A stretch of 64,000 bases of DNA from Yoonia sp. I 8.24 (GCF_022096995.1 NZ_JACXGQ010000001.1:515587-579586), one strand, 5' to 3'. Positions 44,882-55,019 are shown, counted from the stretch's first letter. Translations and numbers: made by a program. The notes: generated by a model not told the origin, from the letters alone.

Positions 44882-47113
44882 CTATCCTTCTATCTTGGTC
44901 AAATCAGCGACAGACAAGCATAGATTTCTGATACGTGACAAGAGGTTAAGGCGATTACGACGCAACACTTGGCTATCGGCGTTTACCTGCACATCAGTAA
45001 AAAATGCGTCAACTGCGGGGCGAATTGCCGCCATCGCGGTCATGGCTGTGCTGAAATCTTCAGCAGCCATTGCAGGCGCGATCTTTGCATCTGCGGCATC
45101 AAGGGCGGCAAACAGCGCCTTTTCGGCGTCATCTTCGGCGAATTTAATGTCCGCGCCATAGGAATATTCAACACCGTCTTTTTCTTCGGCCTGCGTCAGA
45201 ATGTTATTGGCGCGCTTGAACCCTTGAATAAGGTTTTCACCATCATCCGTGGCCAATGTTTCCGCCAAAGCCTCTGCCCGTTTAACCAATAACGTCAGAT
45301 CATCATTCCCCGGCATCGCAATGCAAGCGTCGATGATATCGTGACGAATACCTTTGTCCTTGAGAAAGACTTTGAGGCGGTCGTGGAAGAAGGAGAGGAG
45401 GTCTGCTGCCATCGCGTTCATCGCCGCTAATAGCTTCTTGTTCGCTTCTTCGTCACTGGTGTCGGCAGCCTCGGCGCGCAGTGCCTCAAAAACTCGAGCA
45501 GCTTCGTTCTGTTTCCCAGCCTCTATCAAAGCAAGTGCCGCCTTATCGGCCATCATAGCATACTCTGAGCCACGCACACGGGCCATATGCTTCAGCACAG
45601 TTAACTGAAACACAGGTAGTAATTTAGACGAAACTGAATTCTCCAGCACCAACCGAATAACCCCGAGCGCAGCCCTACGCAGCGCAAACGGGTCTTTTGA
45701 CCCGGTCGGTTTCTCGTCAATCGCCCAAAACCCGGTCAGCGTGTCGATTTTATCGGCCAATGCCACGGCTACGGATACAGGCGCGGTTGGCACATCGTCG
45801 GATGGGCCTAGCGGGGAATAGTGTTCTTGGCAGGCGGCGGCGACAGATGCGTCCAGTCCTGCCTCGGTCGCATAGTAACGCCCCATCAACCCTTGCAATT
45901 CAGGAAATTCATAGACCATTTCTGACGATAGATCGGCCTTGGCCACACGTGCTGCTTGTTCGGCCAATTCCGGGTCTGCGCCAACCGCAGGTGCGATTTC
46001 GCGCGCAAGTGCCGCGATGCGCTCAATCCTGTCTTTTTGGCTGCCTAGCTTATTGTGGAAGGTCACGTTCGACAGGCTTTCCAGCCATGGGTCCATCCCC
46101 GCCTTTGCCACACGCAAATCGTTTTCCCAAAAGAATTTTGCATCCGCCAAACGGGCGAACAGCACCTTTTGGTTGCCCGCCAAAATAGTCGCACCATGAT
46201 CGGCGGTTTCCATGTTTGCGACGGTCACAAACCGTTCAATCCGGCTTGTTTTCGGGTTGCGCACGGAAAAGAACTTCTGGTGCTCTTTCATCGACGTTTG
46301 CAGCACCTCGGGCGGCAGCCCAAGGAAGGTGTCGGCGATCTGTCCCAACAGCACAACCGGCCATTCGACCAGCCCGGCGACCTCTGCCAACAATCCGCGA
46401 TCCTCGACCACTTCAAGCCCCAGCGCAAAGGCTTGGTTCGTGGCGTCATGCCAGATGAGTTCCGCACGTTCATCGGCGCGCAAGATCACATGGGCGCGCT
46501 TTAACTTTGCCTCGTAATCATCAAAGCCCGTGACGCTAAATGCATCCGGCGCGAGGAAACGGTGCCCGCGCGTACTGTCACCCGATGTGATGCCATCGAT
46601 ATCAAGCGGCACGACCTGCGCGCCTGCCTCGTCCGACAGAATGCAGATGATTGAATGTAAGGGGCGCACCCATTTCAACGGGCCGTCACCCCAGCGCATC
46701 GATTTCGGCCATGGGAAATTGCGGATCGTTTTTTCAAGCACTTCGGCGATGATATCGGCGGCCAAGCGGCCCGGTTTTTCGATCACGGCAAAGTATACTT
46801 GGCCCTTCTTATCGTCGCGGATTTCTAGGTCTTCGCGTGTCACCCCTGCCCCGCGCAAAAATCCGTCGATCGCTTTGTCAGGCGCGCCGACCTTGGGGCC
46901 TTTGCGTTCTTCACGGGTGGCCTTGCTTTCCGCTGACAGCCCATCAAGCGACAATGCCAAACGGCGCGGCGTCGAAAAGGCCGCAGCGCCCGCATATGTC
47001 AATCCAGCCTCGACCAGACCATCCGTCACCAGTTTTTTCAGATCATCGGCCGCACGCGTTTGCATACGGGCGGGGATTTCCTCGGAGAAGAGTTCAATCA
47101 GCAGATCAGGCAT
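44882..47113 (-). CDS. glyS: Glycyl-tRNA synthetase beta subunit
   Basis: A 743-residue tRNA-binding beta chain of the bacterial tetrameric synthetase. It begins MPDLLIELFSEEIPARMQTRA, with FLGLPPEVLQTSMKEHQKFF and the HD-like mid domain DPELAEQAARVAKADLSSEMVYEFPELQGLMGRYYA. It is about 50 residues longer than the usual ~690 because of an acidic insert (EALRAEAADTSDEEANKKLL) in the C-terminal third. Its start overlaps the stop of the small membrane gene in TAATG. Confidence 0.97.
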   Translation of the reverse strand: MPDLLIELFSEEIPARMQTRAADDLKKLVTDGLVEAGLTYAGAAAFSTPRRLALSLDGLSAESKATREERKGPKVGAPDKAIDGFLRGAGVTREDLEIRDDKKGQVYFAVIEKPGRLAADIIAEVLEKTIRNFPWPKSMRWGDGPLKWVRPLHSIICILSDEAGAQVVPLDIDGITSGDSTRGHRFLAPDAFSVTGFDDYEAKLKRAHVILRADERAELIWHDATNQAFALGLEVVEDRGLLAEVAGLVEWPVVLLGQIADTFLGLPPEVLQTSMKEHQKFFSVRNPKTSRIERFVTVANMETADHGATILAGNQKVLFARLADAKFFWENDLRVAKAGMDPWLESLSNVTFHNKLGSQKDRIERIAALAREIAPAVGADPELAEQAARVAKADLSSEMVYEFPELQGLMGRYYATEAGLDASVAAACQEHYSPLGPSDDVPTAPVSVAVALADKIDTLTGFWAIDEKPTGSKDPFALRRAALGVIRLVLENSVSSKLLPVFQLTVLKHMARVRGSEYAMMADKAALALIEAGKQNEAARVFEALRAEAADTSDEEANKKLLAAMNAMAADLLSFFHDRLKVFLKDKGIRHDIIDACIAMPGNDDLTLLVKRAEALAETLATDDGENLIQGFKRANNILTQAEEKDGVEYSYGADIKFAEDDAEKALFAALDAADAKIAPAMAAEDFSTAMTAMAAIRPAVDAFFTDVQVNADSQVLRRNRLNLLSRIRNLCLSVADLTKIEG

Positions 47114-47643
47114 TAGTTCTGGCTTTCGGGTTTTGGAGGGCAGCCTTCGGGGACAGGATTGCCGTCAAAGACAACCTCGCCGCAGGCGTTAATTTCATGC
47201 CACGCATAGGCGCGGCCATCGGGGTAGACGGCAACGATGCGGTCAATCCCGTAGTGGATGTTTTCGGTGCCCAAAAACGCAATCGCGTCCCCGGTTTCAA
47301 GGTCCGCGCCGATTTGGTCAGCGTCGAAACAGTCAAACCAACCGGGCGCGACGCGCGGCTCCGCCTCATCCGCGATGACATAGGTTTCGGTCAACATAGC
47401 TTGGCTTAGCACGGTGGTGAAACAAGCGCGGTAGCGGATTGGACTACTGTCAGAATCGATGGCATCAAAGCTGTCGTAAATGATCGGCTCGGCCTCGCCT
47501 GTGACAACAGATGTCAGCTCGACCTGCGCATCTGCGGCGTCCACTTCGACGTAATACGCATAGACCTGAAGGTAATAAAGCGCGACGCCCGCGACCAATG
47601 CTGACATGATGATCCCCACAATTGCGATACGAACCCCGGACAT
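47113..47643 (-). CDS. Single-span periplasmic protein (DUF6446-like)
   Basis: A 176-residue protein with an N-terminal membrane anchor (IAIVGIIMSALVAGVALYYLQVY) and a periplasmic domain. The domain carries four conserved-looking cysteines (RACFTT, WFDCFDAD, NACGEVV, EGCPPK). I place it with DUF6446, which Rhodobacterales carry between the two glycyl-tRNA synthetase genes. TAATG overlaps link it to both neighbours. A translation role is unlikely for a periplasmic domain; its function is unknown. Confidence 0.8.
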   Translation of the reverse strand: MSGVRIAIVGIIMSALVAGVALYYLQVYAYYVEVDAADAQVELTSVVTGEAEPIIYDSFDAIDSDSSPIRYRACFTTVLSQAMLTETYVIADEAEPRVAPGWFDCFDADQIGADLETGDAIAFLGTENIHYGIDRIVAVYPDGRAYAWHEINACGEVVFDGNPVPEGCPPKPESQN

Positions 47644-48563
47644 TAGGCTGCCGCCCCGCCGGCTTCGGTTTGAACGAATGCATCGGCGCATGCTTTGGCC
47701 AACGTCCGTACGCGACCGATATAGGCTTGGCGTTCGGTGACCGAGATCACGCCGCGCGCGTCGAGCAGGTTAAACAAATGACTGGCTTTAATGCATTGAT
47801 CATAGGCCGGGTGTGCCATGATGATGCGTTTGCCGGTTTTGGGGTCTTCGGCTGGCTGTTCAAGAATGCGCTGGCATTCGGCCTCGGCATCTTTGAAATG
47901 TTGCAGCAGAATATCGGTGTCCGCCACGTCAAAGTTCCAGCGCGCGTATTCTTCCTCGGTTTGTTTGAACACATCGCGGTACGTCAGCGGGCTTGGTGAT
48001 TGCGGGTCGTTGAATGGCATATCCATCACGTGGTCCACGCCCAAGATATACATCGCGAGCCGTTCCAGCCCGTAGGTCAATTCACCGGATACAGGTTTGC
48101 AGTCATAGCCGCCAACTTGTTGAAAATATGTAAACTGCGAGACTTCCATCCCATCGCACCAGACTTCCCAACCCAGCCCCCATGCGCCAAGTGTCGGGCT
48201 TTCCCAGTCGTCTTCGACAAAGCGGATGTCATGCAGGGATGCGTCGATCCCGATGGCCTTGAGCGACCCAAGGTAGAGTTCTTGCAAATCCGGCGGGCTG
48301 GGTTTGATCAGGACCTGATATTGGTAGTAATGCTGCAAACGGTTCGGGTTTTCACCATAGCGCCCATCGGTCGGGCGGCGTGACGGCTGCACATAGGCGG
48401 CGGCCCATGCTTTGGACCCGAGCGCGCGCAGGGTTGTCGCCGGGTGGAACGTGCCTGCGCCGACTTCCATGTCATAGGGTTGCAAAATGGCACAGCCTTT
48501 GCTGGCCCAATAAGTTTGAAGCCGCAGGATAATTTCCTGAAAACTGCGTGGTTTGTCTGCCAT
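47643..48563 (-). CDS. glyQ: Glycyl-tRNA synthetase alpha subunit
   Basis: A 306-residue catalytic alpha chain that activates glycine. It begins [43 protein letters not shown], then [27 protein letters not shown]. The start at 48563 (MADKPRSF) is chosen over 48575. It is first in the glyQ-small membrane gene-glyS operon and is divergent from the pseudo-protease gene. Confidence 0.97.
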   Translation of the reverse strand: MADKPRSFQEIILRLQTYWASKGCAILQPYDMEVGAGTFHPATTLRALGSKAWAAAYVQPSRRPTDGRYGENPNRLQHYYQYQVLIKPSPPDLQELYLGSLKAIGIDASLHDIRFVEDDWESPTLGAWGLGWEVWCDGMEVSQFTYFQQVGGYDCKPVSGELTYGLERLAMYILGVDHVMDMPFNDPQSPSPLTYRDVFKQTEEEYARWNFDVADTDILLQHFKDAEAECQRILEQPAEDPKTGKRIIMAHPAYDQCIKASHLFNLLDARGVISVTERQAYIGRVRTLAKACADAFVQTEAGGAAA

Positions 48564-48740
48564 GATGACCCTCATCTACAATTATGCGTTCAATAGGCTG
48601 CTGCGCCCAAAGGGTCAATTGGGCAACGGCTTGTCAAAAAATGTTCGGAATGTGTAAAAATTATGGCGCCAAGTCTTGCGCCCGACATAATCCCGCGCCA
48701 GTGATGCAGTATTGTGTCTTAAAGTGCCTTCGGAGTGGAA

Positions 48741-50483
48741 ATGATCAAAGTAATTGCAGCGTTTGTCCTATTGAGCGTTTCGACGGTTTCAGCGGCGGCA
48801 CAAGAACATTTTTGGGTTCAAGTAGAAGCCCAAACCGCATTGACCAGCGCACAAACCCGCGCGCGTGAATACGCAAGCACGCTCGACGATGTGCACGGCT
48901 TTTACTTGGGTGACGGGTTCTACGGTATCTTTATCGGCCCCTACACAGAATCAAACGCGGAAACTGCGTTGGAAACACTGCTGAGCCTGCGCGTAATTCC
49001 AAGCGATAGCTTTGTCAAAGACGGACGCCGTTTTCAGCAGCAATACTGGCCCATTGGGGGCCGTGCGCCAGAACCAGCGCGGCTACCCGATACGTCGGAA
49101 GCAACGGTAGACCCTGTCACGCAAGTTGCCGCGCCAGCGCCGCTAGCCGCGCCAAGTGATGAAACCGTTGCCGAGGCCCGCGCAAGCGAAGCCGCGCTGG
49201 AGCGCCCCGCGAAAGAGGAACTGCAAGTCGCACTACGCTGGGCCGGGCATTACAATGCCGCCATTGACGGATCATTTGGCCGTGGTACCCGCGCTGCGAT
49301 GGAAGCTTGGCAGGTCGCAAACAATGAAGAGCCTACCGGGGTTCTGACAACCCGCCAGCGCGCCAAACTGTTTGAACAGTACAATAGTGTGCTCGAGGGC
49401 ACCGATTTACGGCTTGTGCGCGACGACGCCTCTGGCATCCAGATGCAAATCCCGACAGGGCTTGTCGCCTTCACCGAATATAAGCCGCCTTTCGTGCGTT
49501 TTGACCCCAGTGTTGCGGAACCTCAGGCGCAAGTCTTGTTCATTTCGCAATCGGGTGATGCGGGGCGCCTTGTCGGTCTGTATGAAATCATGCAGGTGCT
49601 GGATATCGTGCCAACAGACGGACCGCGCAACCTGACAAGCACCGGGTTTGAGATCGAAGGCATCAGCGATGATCTGCATTCCTATACTTCGGTCAGCCTA
49701 GAAGGTAACGATATCAAAGGGTTTACGCTCGTTTGGCCAGCGGGCGATGACGCACGCCGCACCCGTGTGCTCGACATCATGAAAGCCAGCTTTGAACGTC
49801 TTGATGGCACACTTGATCCGGCGATCGTCCCCCCCGGTGAAGATCAATCCATTGATTTGGTCTCCGGTCTCACGGTGCGTCAGCCGACATTGTCGCGCTC
49901 TGGCTTCTATGTTTCCCAAGACGGTGTTGTCGCCACGACACCTGAAGTCATCGCGCAATGTGACCGCATCACGATTGACCGCGAAACGGATGCCGAAGTG
50001 ATCGCAAGCGATGTGGAATTAGGTGTGGCGTTCTTACGCCCAACCACCGAAATCACCCCACATGGCACCGCCGCTTTCCAAACTGCTACGCCACGCCTTC
50101 AGGATCAGGTTGTCGTCGGGGGTTACCCCTATGATGGCGTTCTGAGCGCACCGACCCTGACCTTTGGACAAGTTATCGATATCCGCAGCCTGACGGGCGA
50201 TGATCGGATAGGGCGCCTGTCAATTTTGCCGCAACCAAGTGATGCAGGCGGTCCCGTGTTCGATAACCACGGCGCTGTTATTGGTATGCTGCTGCCACGG
50301 ATCGATGGCAATTCACAAGTTCTACCCGCCGAGGTCAACTTTTCACTTGATGCGACACAAATCGTTGCACTGATGGAAACACACGCAATCCCGACGACGA
50401 TCAGTGACTCAGTGACAGAGATTAGCCCAGTGCAGATGACACGCAACGCAGCCGATATCACTGTATTGGTCAGCTGCTGGTAG
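48741..50483 (+). CDS. Envelope protein: SPOR-like, PG-binding and inactive trypsin-like domains
   Basis: A 580-residue exported protein (signal 1-20, ending SAAA). Residues ~22-100 resemble a SPOR-type peptidoglycan domain (FWVQVEAQTALTSAQTRAREYA). After a Pro/Ala linker comes a PG-binding-1 domain (ELQVALRWAGHYNAAIDGSFGRGTRAAMEAWQ). The end is a trypsin/HtrA-like fold (~370-560). There the histidine site reads GVVATTPEVIAQC, with no His, and the serine site reads PSDAGGPVFDN, with Ala in place of Ser. It is therefore predicted to be a pseudo-protease that may bind but not cut. ATG 48741 follows CGGAGTGG. Confidence 0.82.
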   Translation: MIKVIAAFVLLSVSTVSAAAQEHFWVQVEAQTALTSAQTRAREYASTLDDVHGFYLGDGFYGIFIGPYTESNAETALETLLSLRVIPSDSFVKDGRRFQQQYWPIGGRAPEPARLPDTSEATVDPVTQVAAPAPLAAPSDETVAEARASEAALERPAKEELQVALRWAGHYNAAIDGSFGRGTRAAMEAWQVANNEEPTGVLTTRQRAKLFEQYNSVLEGTDLRLVRDDASGIQMQIPTGLVAFTEYKPPFVRFDPSVAEPQAQVLFISQSGDAGRLVGLYEIMQVLDIVPTDGPRNLTSTGFEIEGISDDLHSYTSVSLEGNDIKGFTLVWPAGDDARRTRVLDIMKASFERLDGTLDPAIVPPGEDQSIDLVSGLTVRQPTLSRSGFYVSQDGVVATTPEVIAQCDRITIDRETDAEVIASDVELGVAFLRPTTEITPHGTAAFQTATPRLQDQVVVGGYPYDGVLSAPTLTFGQVIDIRSLTGDDRIGRLSILPQPSDAGGPVFDNHGAVIGMLLPRIDGNSQVLPAEVNFSLDATQIVALMETHAIPTTISDSVTEISPVQMTRNAADITVLVSCW

Positions 50484-50918
50484 TCGGTGAAGAAACGCAC
50501 ACCATTTGTGACCCAGGCCGAGCAATAAGTGCGACCGTTTCCTATGCCTGTTCTGCGGACAAAGCGCCCTTTCGCTGCGGCTGTGCTTAGGTCTGCTTAC
50601 GGGCAAAATCCGGTTCGCCGCATTTATAACAGACAACTCTGACAGTGCTTATTGAAGAACCACAGAACTGAAATTTGGAATGACCCGATGGTCGATTGGA
50701 AGACTGATGCGAAGCCCGACCTTTACGTGAGCGTCCGTTGAACTGCAAGCGTCGCTAATTCCTGTGCTGGATTTGGGACCTTTATGCCGACGGATCAAAA
50801 GTTTGCGACAGCAACCAAAATTATTCACTTGCTTTTGAAACACCGACTTAATAACCGTGGGTTGTTTTGTTAGTGTTTGTGCAACTTTTAGTTAATCACC
50901 CGCAATCAGGAACGAAAA
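50484..50918. other. 435-bp region before an orphan gene, no gene seen
   Basis: I see no supportable gene. The first ~160 bp have chromosomal composition and read like degenerate remnants; the last ~150 bp are AT-rich and probably hold the promoter of the gene at 50919. No insertion-sequence ends, tRNA or attachment repeats were found. Confidence 0.45.
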
Positions 50919-51668
50919 ATGGCTGTATTTTCAAGCGTAATAGATACCATCGACGGATCATCAGACCTGGCCCAAGCAGAGAGAGAGGCGTTAGACGCTC
51001 TCAATGGATTGGCGGAGACCAAAAAGGATCTCTTTGCTAGTGACATAAAATTACTCTTACTGGATGCTGGAACCGGTCCAGACCAGTCTATCCCTATTTC
51101 CAGTATAATAGCCAGCGAAGGCCAGGCGCTCGCTTATTCATCAGACAACGCTGGGAGTATTCCGGATGTAATCGATGAGACTATTAGTTCCTTTCTCGAT
51201 GGCCACGTAGACGATGTAATTGCAGGCATTTTTAACGCGCTAAGCAAAGCCCTGCAAACCTTTTTGGGTGCGGCCGAGGGGCGTGAATCTCAGATTGATC
51301 GATATTACGTTTATGCCACCGAATTTGCAATTTATCGAGTGGACTTTATGGCTTGGGCTTACTCTATTTCAGCAGAATCTTTGAAGACAAAAATCCAACA
51401 AGCCACAGCTTTTGGTTATGTTCGTTCCATTGTGGATATAGATGAAATAACGTGGGTCGACTTTTCGGGGATTTATGGTACCCAATTAGAAGACATTGAC
51501 CTTGATCAAGAACAAATAAACGCTGCTAGGCAACAGATGCAAGATACGTGGAACTACCTAAAGGGTGAGAATGGTAGTGACCTTGCATCTGCCGACGCTA
51601 AACCTACTTCTTATGCCGACATAAAAGAGCGATACGTTCTACCCGGCGTGACGCACCATCGAATATAG
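50919..51668 (+). CDS. Orphan hypothetical protein in AT-rich islet
   Basis: An unrecognised 249-residue acidic, largely helical protein without signal peptide. It has a hydrophobic-helical middle (FLDGHVDDVIAGIFNALSKALQTFLGAAEG) and a Gln/Asp-rich stretch (DIDLDQEQINAARQQMQ). Composition is AT-richer than its neighbours, and gene-free DNA flanks it on both sides. This points to recent gain. The GAACG before the ATG is only a weak ribosome site. No function can be assigned. Confidence 0.6.
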   Translation: MAVFSSVIDTIDGSSDLAQAEREALDALNGLAETKKDLFASDIKLLLLDAGTGPDQSIPISSIIASEGQALAYSSDNAGSIPDVIDETISSFLDGHVDDVIAGIFNALSKALQTFLGAAEGRESQIDRYYVYATEFAIYRVDFMAWAYSISAESLKTKIQQATAFGYVRSIVDIDEITWVDFSGIYGTQLEDIDLDQEQINAARQQMQDTWNYLKGENGSDLASADAKPTSYADIKERYVLPGVTHHRI

Positions 51669-52051
51669 AATGCGGCAGAGACGATAAATTATTTTTCGGC
51701 CCTCCCCTCGTTGGGTCGTGCTGCTGAGCGGAACGCAATACCCTTATAAGGCTTGAATTTTTTCCAACAATCACAAGAGGAATTAGGGCCTCTGCGCCTG
51801 TCCGTTGAAGGCGATCAGGCGTGACTTCGGGCTGCTATGGCAGCACAACGCCAGAGGGTGACGTCGGTGCGTAAAACACGAGCGGTATCATCATTGCGCT
51901 AGCGAAATGTGAATAGCAGTCATGCCTGCACTTTGCTGCATCTGACACTTCGGGCTCAATCCCGCCATTCGCTGTAGCCGATCCCAAAGTCAGCTTTGCT
52001 CATCGGGGTCAATGTTGTGACGTGAAGGGCAAAGTCGTTAGACGATCGGCA
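51669..52051. other. 383-bp region between orphan gene and trkH, no gene seen
   Basis: No gene, tRNA or repeat array is evident. The first part is AT-rich, with a T run near 51761; the rest has normal composition and several short stretches that look like decayed coding DNA without an open frame. It may be a scar of an insertion. Confidence 0.4.
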
Positions 52052-53500
52052 TCAGTTTTTCCAAAACTTGATGGAAAGAATGGTCAGTACCACCATGATC
52101 TCAAGCCGTCCGATAAACATCGCTGCGGACAGCACCCATTTTGCGCTATCATTGATGTGCACAAAATTCCCGGCCGGGCCAATCTCGGGCCCTAAACCGG
52201 GACCAATGTTCGCGATTGCGCTCGCGGCCCCAGAAATCGACGTGATGAAATCGAGTCCCGTCATCGCGAGCAACACTGACGTCACGCCGAGTAGTAAAAC
52301 AAAGGCCACAAAAAAGGCCATCACCGAACTCATGACGTCTTCACTGATGGTCCGCCCCTCAAACCGTGGCGTAAAAATGCCATGTGGTGAGTGGATTTGG
52401 CGAACCTGTGCTTTGATCGAGGCAAACAGGATTTGGTAGCGAAAGACTTTGACCGAACATGCAGTTGATCCCGCACAGCCGCCGATCAGGCCAATGAAAA
52501 AGAACAGCACGACAGGGAACGGACCCCATGTCATGTAATCCGCGTTGGAATAGCCCGTACCTGACATAATCGACACGACATTGAAGAGCGCTTCGCGGAA
52601 TGCAACTTCGGTGAATTCGCCTTCGCGCCCCCAGACCCACGATGTGATCAGCAAAACGCAGATGCTGAGGATCGCTAGAAACACCCGGATTTGGCTGTCA
52701 CGCAACAATGGCTGTGCGGTCCCTGCCATAAGCTGAACAAAGCGTACAAATGGCAGCGCCGCAAGGATCATAAATACGACTGCAATGTAATGTGTCGCCG
52801 CCCCGAAATTGCCAAACGAGCTGTCGTAATTGGCCATTCCACCTGTCGAAACTGTTGTCATCGCATGCGCCATCGCATCAAACGGATCCATACCCGCCGC
52901 CCCATAGGCAAGCGCGCAAGTCACCGTTAAACCGATGTAGATCACCGCAATATTGCTGGCGATTTCCCCGGCGCGCGGCAGGATTTTACCAAAAGTATCA
53001 AATGCTTCAGATCGGAAAATCTGCATTCCGCCGACCCGCAATTCGGGCAAGAAAACCATCGCCACGACAATGATCCCAACGCCGCCCAACCATTGCAAGA
53101 TCGCCCGCCAAAGCTTGATTCCATCGGGCAGCATTTCCAGTCCGTCGAATGTGGTCGCCCCTGTCGTCGTTAACCCGGACATGGCCTCAAAGAACGCATC
53201 GGTAAAGCTGGCATGCGGCACCCCGATCATAAAGGGCAAGGCCCCGAATATCGGCAAGGTCAACCAGACAAGCGTGGTCAGCAAAAACGTCTGTCGCAAC
53301 GTTAAGCCCTCAGCAAGCCCGTTTGCGCAAGCCATGGCCACTAAAGCACCGGTCAAAGTCGTAATGACCGCACTTTCAAAGAACACCGGCCAATGCCCGT
53401 TTTGCGCGATTGCATCCGCACCCAACGCGGCCAGCATCGTCACACCAAGCGCCGCAACGAGCAGACCAATAACATATCCAACAGGGCGAAAATCAATCAT
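52052..53500 (-). CDS. trkH: Trk-type potassium uptake membrane subunit
   Basis: A 482-residue K+ channel-like subunit with four repeated M1-P-M2 units. The pore loops read LTTTGATTF, TVSTGGMANYD, MSGTGYSNAD and NIGPGLGPEIG, each with the central filter Gly. Uptake needs a cytosolic TrkA, not present in the window. It is monocistronic. Confidence 0.94.
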   Translation of the reverse strand: MIDFRPVGYVIGLLVAALGVTMLAALGADAIAQNGHWPVFFESAVITTLTGALVAMACANGLAEGLTLRQTFLLTTLVWLTLPIFGALPFMIGVPHASFTDAFFEAMSGLTTTGATTFDGLEMLPDGIKLWRAILQWLGGVGIIVVAMVFLPELRVGGMQIFRSEAFDTFGKILPRAGEIASNIAVIYIGLTVTCALAYGAAGMDPFDAMAHAMTTVSTGGMANYDSSFGNFGAATHYIAVVFMILAALPFVRFVQLMAGTAQPLLRDSQIRVFLAILSICVLLITSWVWGREGEFTEVAFREALFNVVSIMSGTGYSNADYMTWGPFPVVLFFFIGLIGGCAGSTACSVKVFRYQILFASIKAQVRQIHSPHGIFTPRFEGRTISEDVMSSVMAFFVAFVLLLGVTSVLLAMTGLDFITSISGAASAIANIGPGLGPEIGPAGNFVHINDSAKWVLSAAMFIGRLEIMVVLTILSIKFWKN

Positions 53501-53607
53501 ATCGCAGCGTTGAACCGACTGGCCACCAGTGTCAAGAATTCACACGGGTTTCGCGGTACATCCCCCCAGCTTAAGCCGCATAAGGTGGGTTGTCGCAACA
53601 GCTTTGG

Positions 53608-54372
53608 TCAAACGGCCATGGCAACCGGACGTGCAGCCCATGCGCGACAAGCGGCGCCAAAGGCTTCAAACAAGGGACGCGACACCGGATCATCGCCCGC
53701 GTTCCATTCCGGGTGCCATTGCACAGACAGCGTAAAGCCCGGCGCATCCGCGATATAGATTGCTTCGGGCGTGCCGTCGGGCGCATGCCCATCGATCACC
53801 ACACGCGGACCAGCCTGTTTGATCCCCTGCCCGTGCAGCGTATTTGTCATGACGTCTTGCGCCCCCATCAGCGCCTGAAAAGGGCCATCCGGCGTGAATG
53901 CCACCTTGTGACGCAGCGCAAATTTTTCATCCAACGTGCCATCGGGGGGCATGCGATGGTTATCGCGCCCGGGTAGATCGCGAATTTCGGGATACAGCGT
54001 GCCCCCCATCGCGACGTTTACTTCTTGGAATCCACGACAGATGCCCAAGATCGGCTGCCCACGCGCCACACAGGCCCGGATCAGCGGCAACGCGATCCCA
54101 TCGCGTTCGCGATCAAACTCACCATGCGCTGGGGTCTCGTTCTCACCGTATTCTTCGGGGTGCACATTTGGGCGGCCACCCGTGAACAAAAACCCGTCAC
54201 AGCGCGCCATCAACGCATCAAGACAAACCATCCCTGCGCCCGTGGGTACGATCAAGGGTAACCCCTCTGCCACGTCAGCGACGGCGCGCACGTTCATTTC
54301 ACCGGCGGCAAATGCCGGATATTCATCGTTCAAAAGATGTGCGTTGCCGATAATGCCAATGACTGGTTTCAT
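53608..54372 (-). CDS. Class-I glutamine amidotransferase, gamma-glutamyl-GABA hydrolase-like
   Basis: A 254-residue peptidase C26/PuuD-type hydrolase. Nucleophile Cys is in ILGICRGFQEVNV, the His in SVQWHPEWN. Glycine-rich FLFTGGRPNVHPEEYG is typical of the family. PuuD cleaves gamma-glutamyl-GABA in putrescine use; other members act on related gamma-glutamyl compounds, and no polyamine genes are nearby to decide. ATG 54372 follows AGGAGAGG. Confidence 0.87.
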   Translation of the reverse strand: MKPVIGIIGNAHLLNDEYPAFAAGEMNVRAVADVAEGLPLIVPTGAGMVCLDALMARCDGFLFTGGRPNVHPEEYGENETPAHGEFDRERDGIALPLIRACVARGQPILGICRGFQEVNVAMGGTLYPEIRDLPGRDNHRMPPDGTLDEKFALRHKVAFTPDGPFQALMGAQDVMTNTLHGQGIKQAGPRVVIDGHAPDGTPEAIYIADAPGFTLSVQWHPEWNAGDDPVSRPLFEAFGAACRAWAARPVAMAV

Positions 54373-54498
54373 AAGGTAGACCTCTCCTATGCACCTTAGA
54401 TAGCGCGCTGGCGCAGCCAAGAAAAGATTAGCCGGCGCACAATCGCGCCGTCCCAAATGCACAGCCCGCCGAATTGGCGGTCCGCCATACAAACGCAC

Positions 54499-54530
54499 AA
54501 AGCCGCGCCTTTTTCAAAAAGCGCGGCTTT
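54499..54530 (-). terminator. Hairpin after the GlcG-like gene
   Basis: AAAGCCGCGC (54499-54508) and GCGCGGCTTT (54521-54530) pair exactly, and T5/A5 tracts inside the loop can extend the stem. It ends the glcB-glcG transcript on the minus strand. A strong T run outside the stem is missing. Confidence 0.65.
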
Positions 54531-54550
54531 GATTTAGCGGTAAAGGGAGG

Positions 54551-54979
54551 TTAGGCTTCGCCGATCAACCCGGCTCCTTCAAGACCGGCCATACCCGCAA
54601 CCACATCGTTGTCAGATGTATCGCCCGTCACGCCAATTGCGCCAATAACGGCACCACGTTTATCACGCACCAGAATTCCGCCGGGCACAGGCACAACCTG
54701 ACCACCATAGACGCCATTCACGGCTGCCATGAAATACCCCTGCTGTTCCGCGCGCGCCATTTGGGCGGTGCCCGCAAGCCCCAGCATGACGGCACCGTAA
54801 GCTTTGCCCTGCGCGATACCAAAACGCCCTGGAGCCGCCCCATCGGCGCGTTCAAATGCCTTCACGTGGCCGCCTGCATCAAGCACGACGATCGACAGGG
54901 GCTTAAGCCCCAATTCTTCGCCCTTTGCCATCGCTTTGCGAATGATGGAACGGGCTTTACTTGCTGAAATCTCTGCCAT
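54551..54979 (-). CDS. GlcG/HbpS-family protein
   Basis: A 142-residue protein of the GlcG/HbpS (DUF336) family, starting ISASKARSIIRKAMAKGEELGLKPLSIVVLDAGGHVKAFERADGA and ending GDTSDNDVVAGMAGLEG. Some members bind haem; GlcG itself is a glycolate-locus protein of unclear role. It follows malate synthase G on the same strand after about 40 bp, matching the classic glc gene partnership. Confidence 0.9.
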   Translation of the reverse strand: MAEISASKARSIIRKAMAKGEELGLKPLSIVVLDAGGHVKAFERADGAAPGRFGIAQGKAYGAVMLGLAGTAQMARAEQQGYFMAAVNGVYGGQVVPVPGGILVRDKRGAVIGAIGVTGDTSDNDVVAGMAGLEGAGLIGEA

Positions 54980-55019
54980 GTTTCTTACTCCTCGTAGGGT
55001 GGATCTTGATCCACCTGCG

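Noticed and set aside
51669..52051. tRNA or attachment site next to the orphan gene
   Set aside because: No cloverleaf arms or direct repeat pairs could be assembled from the sequence.
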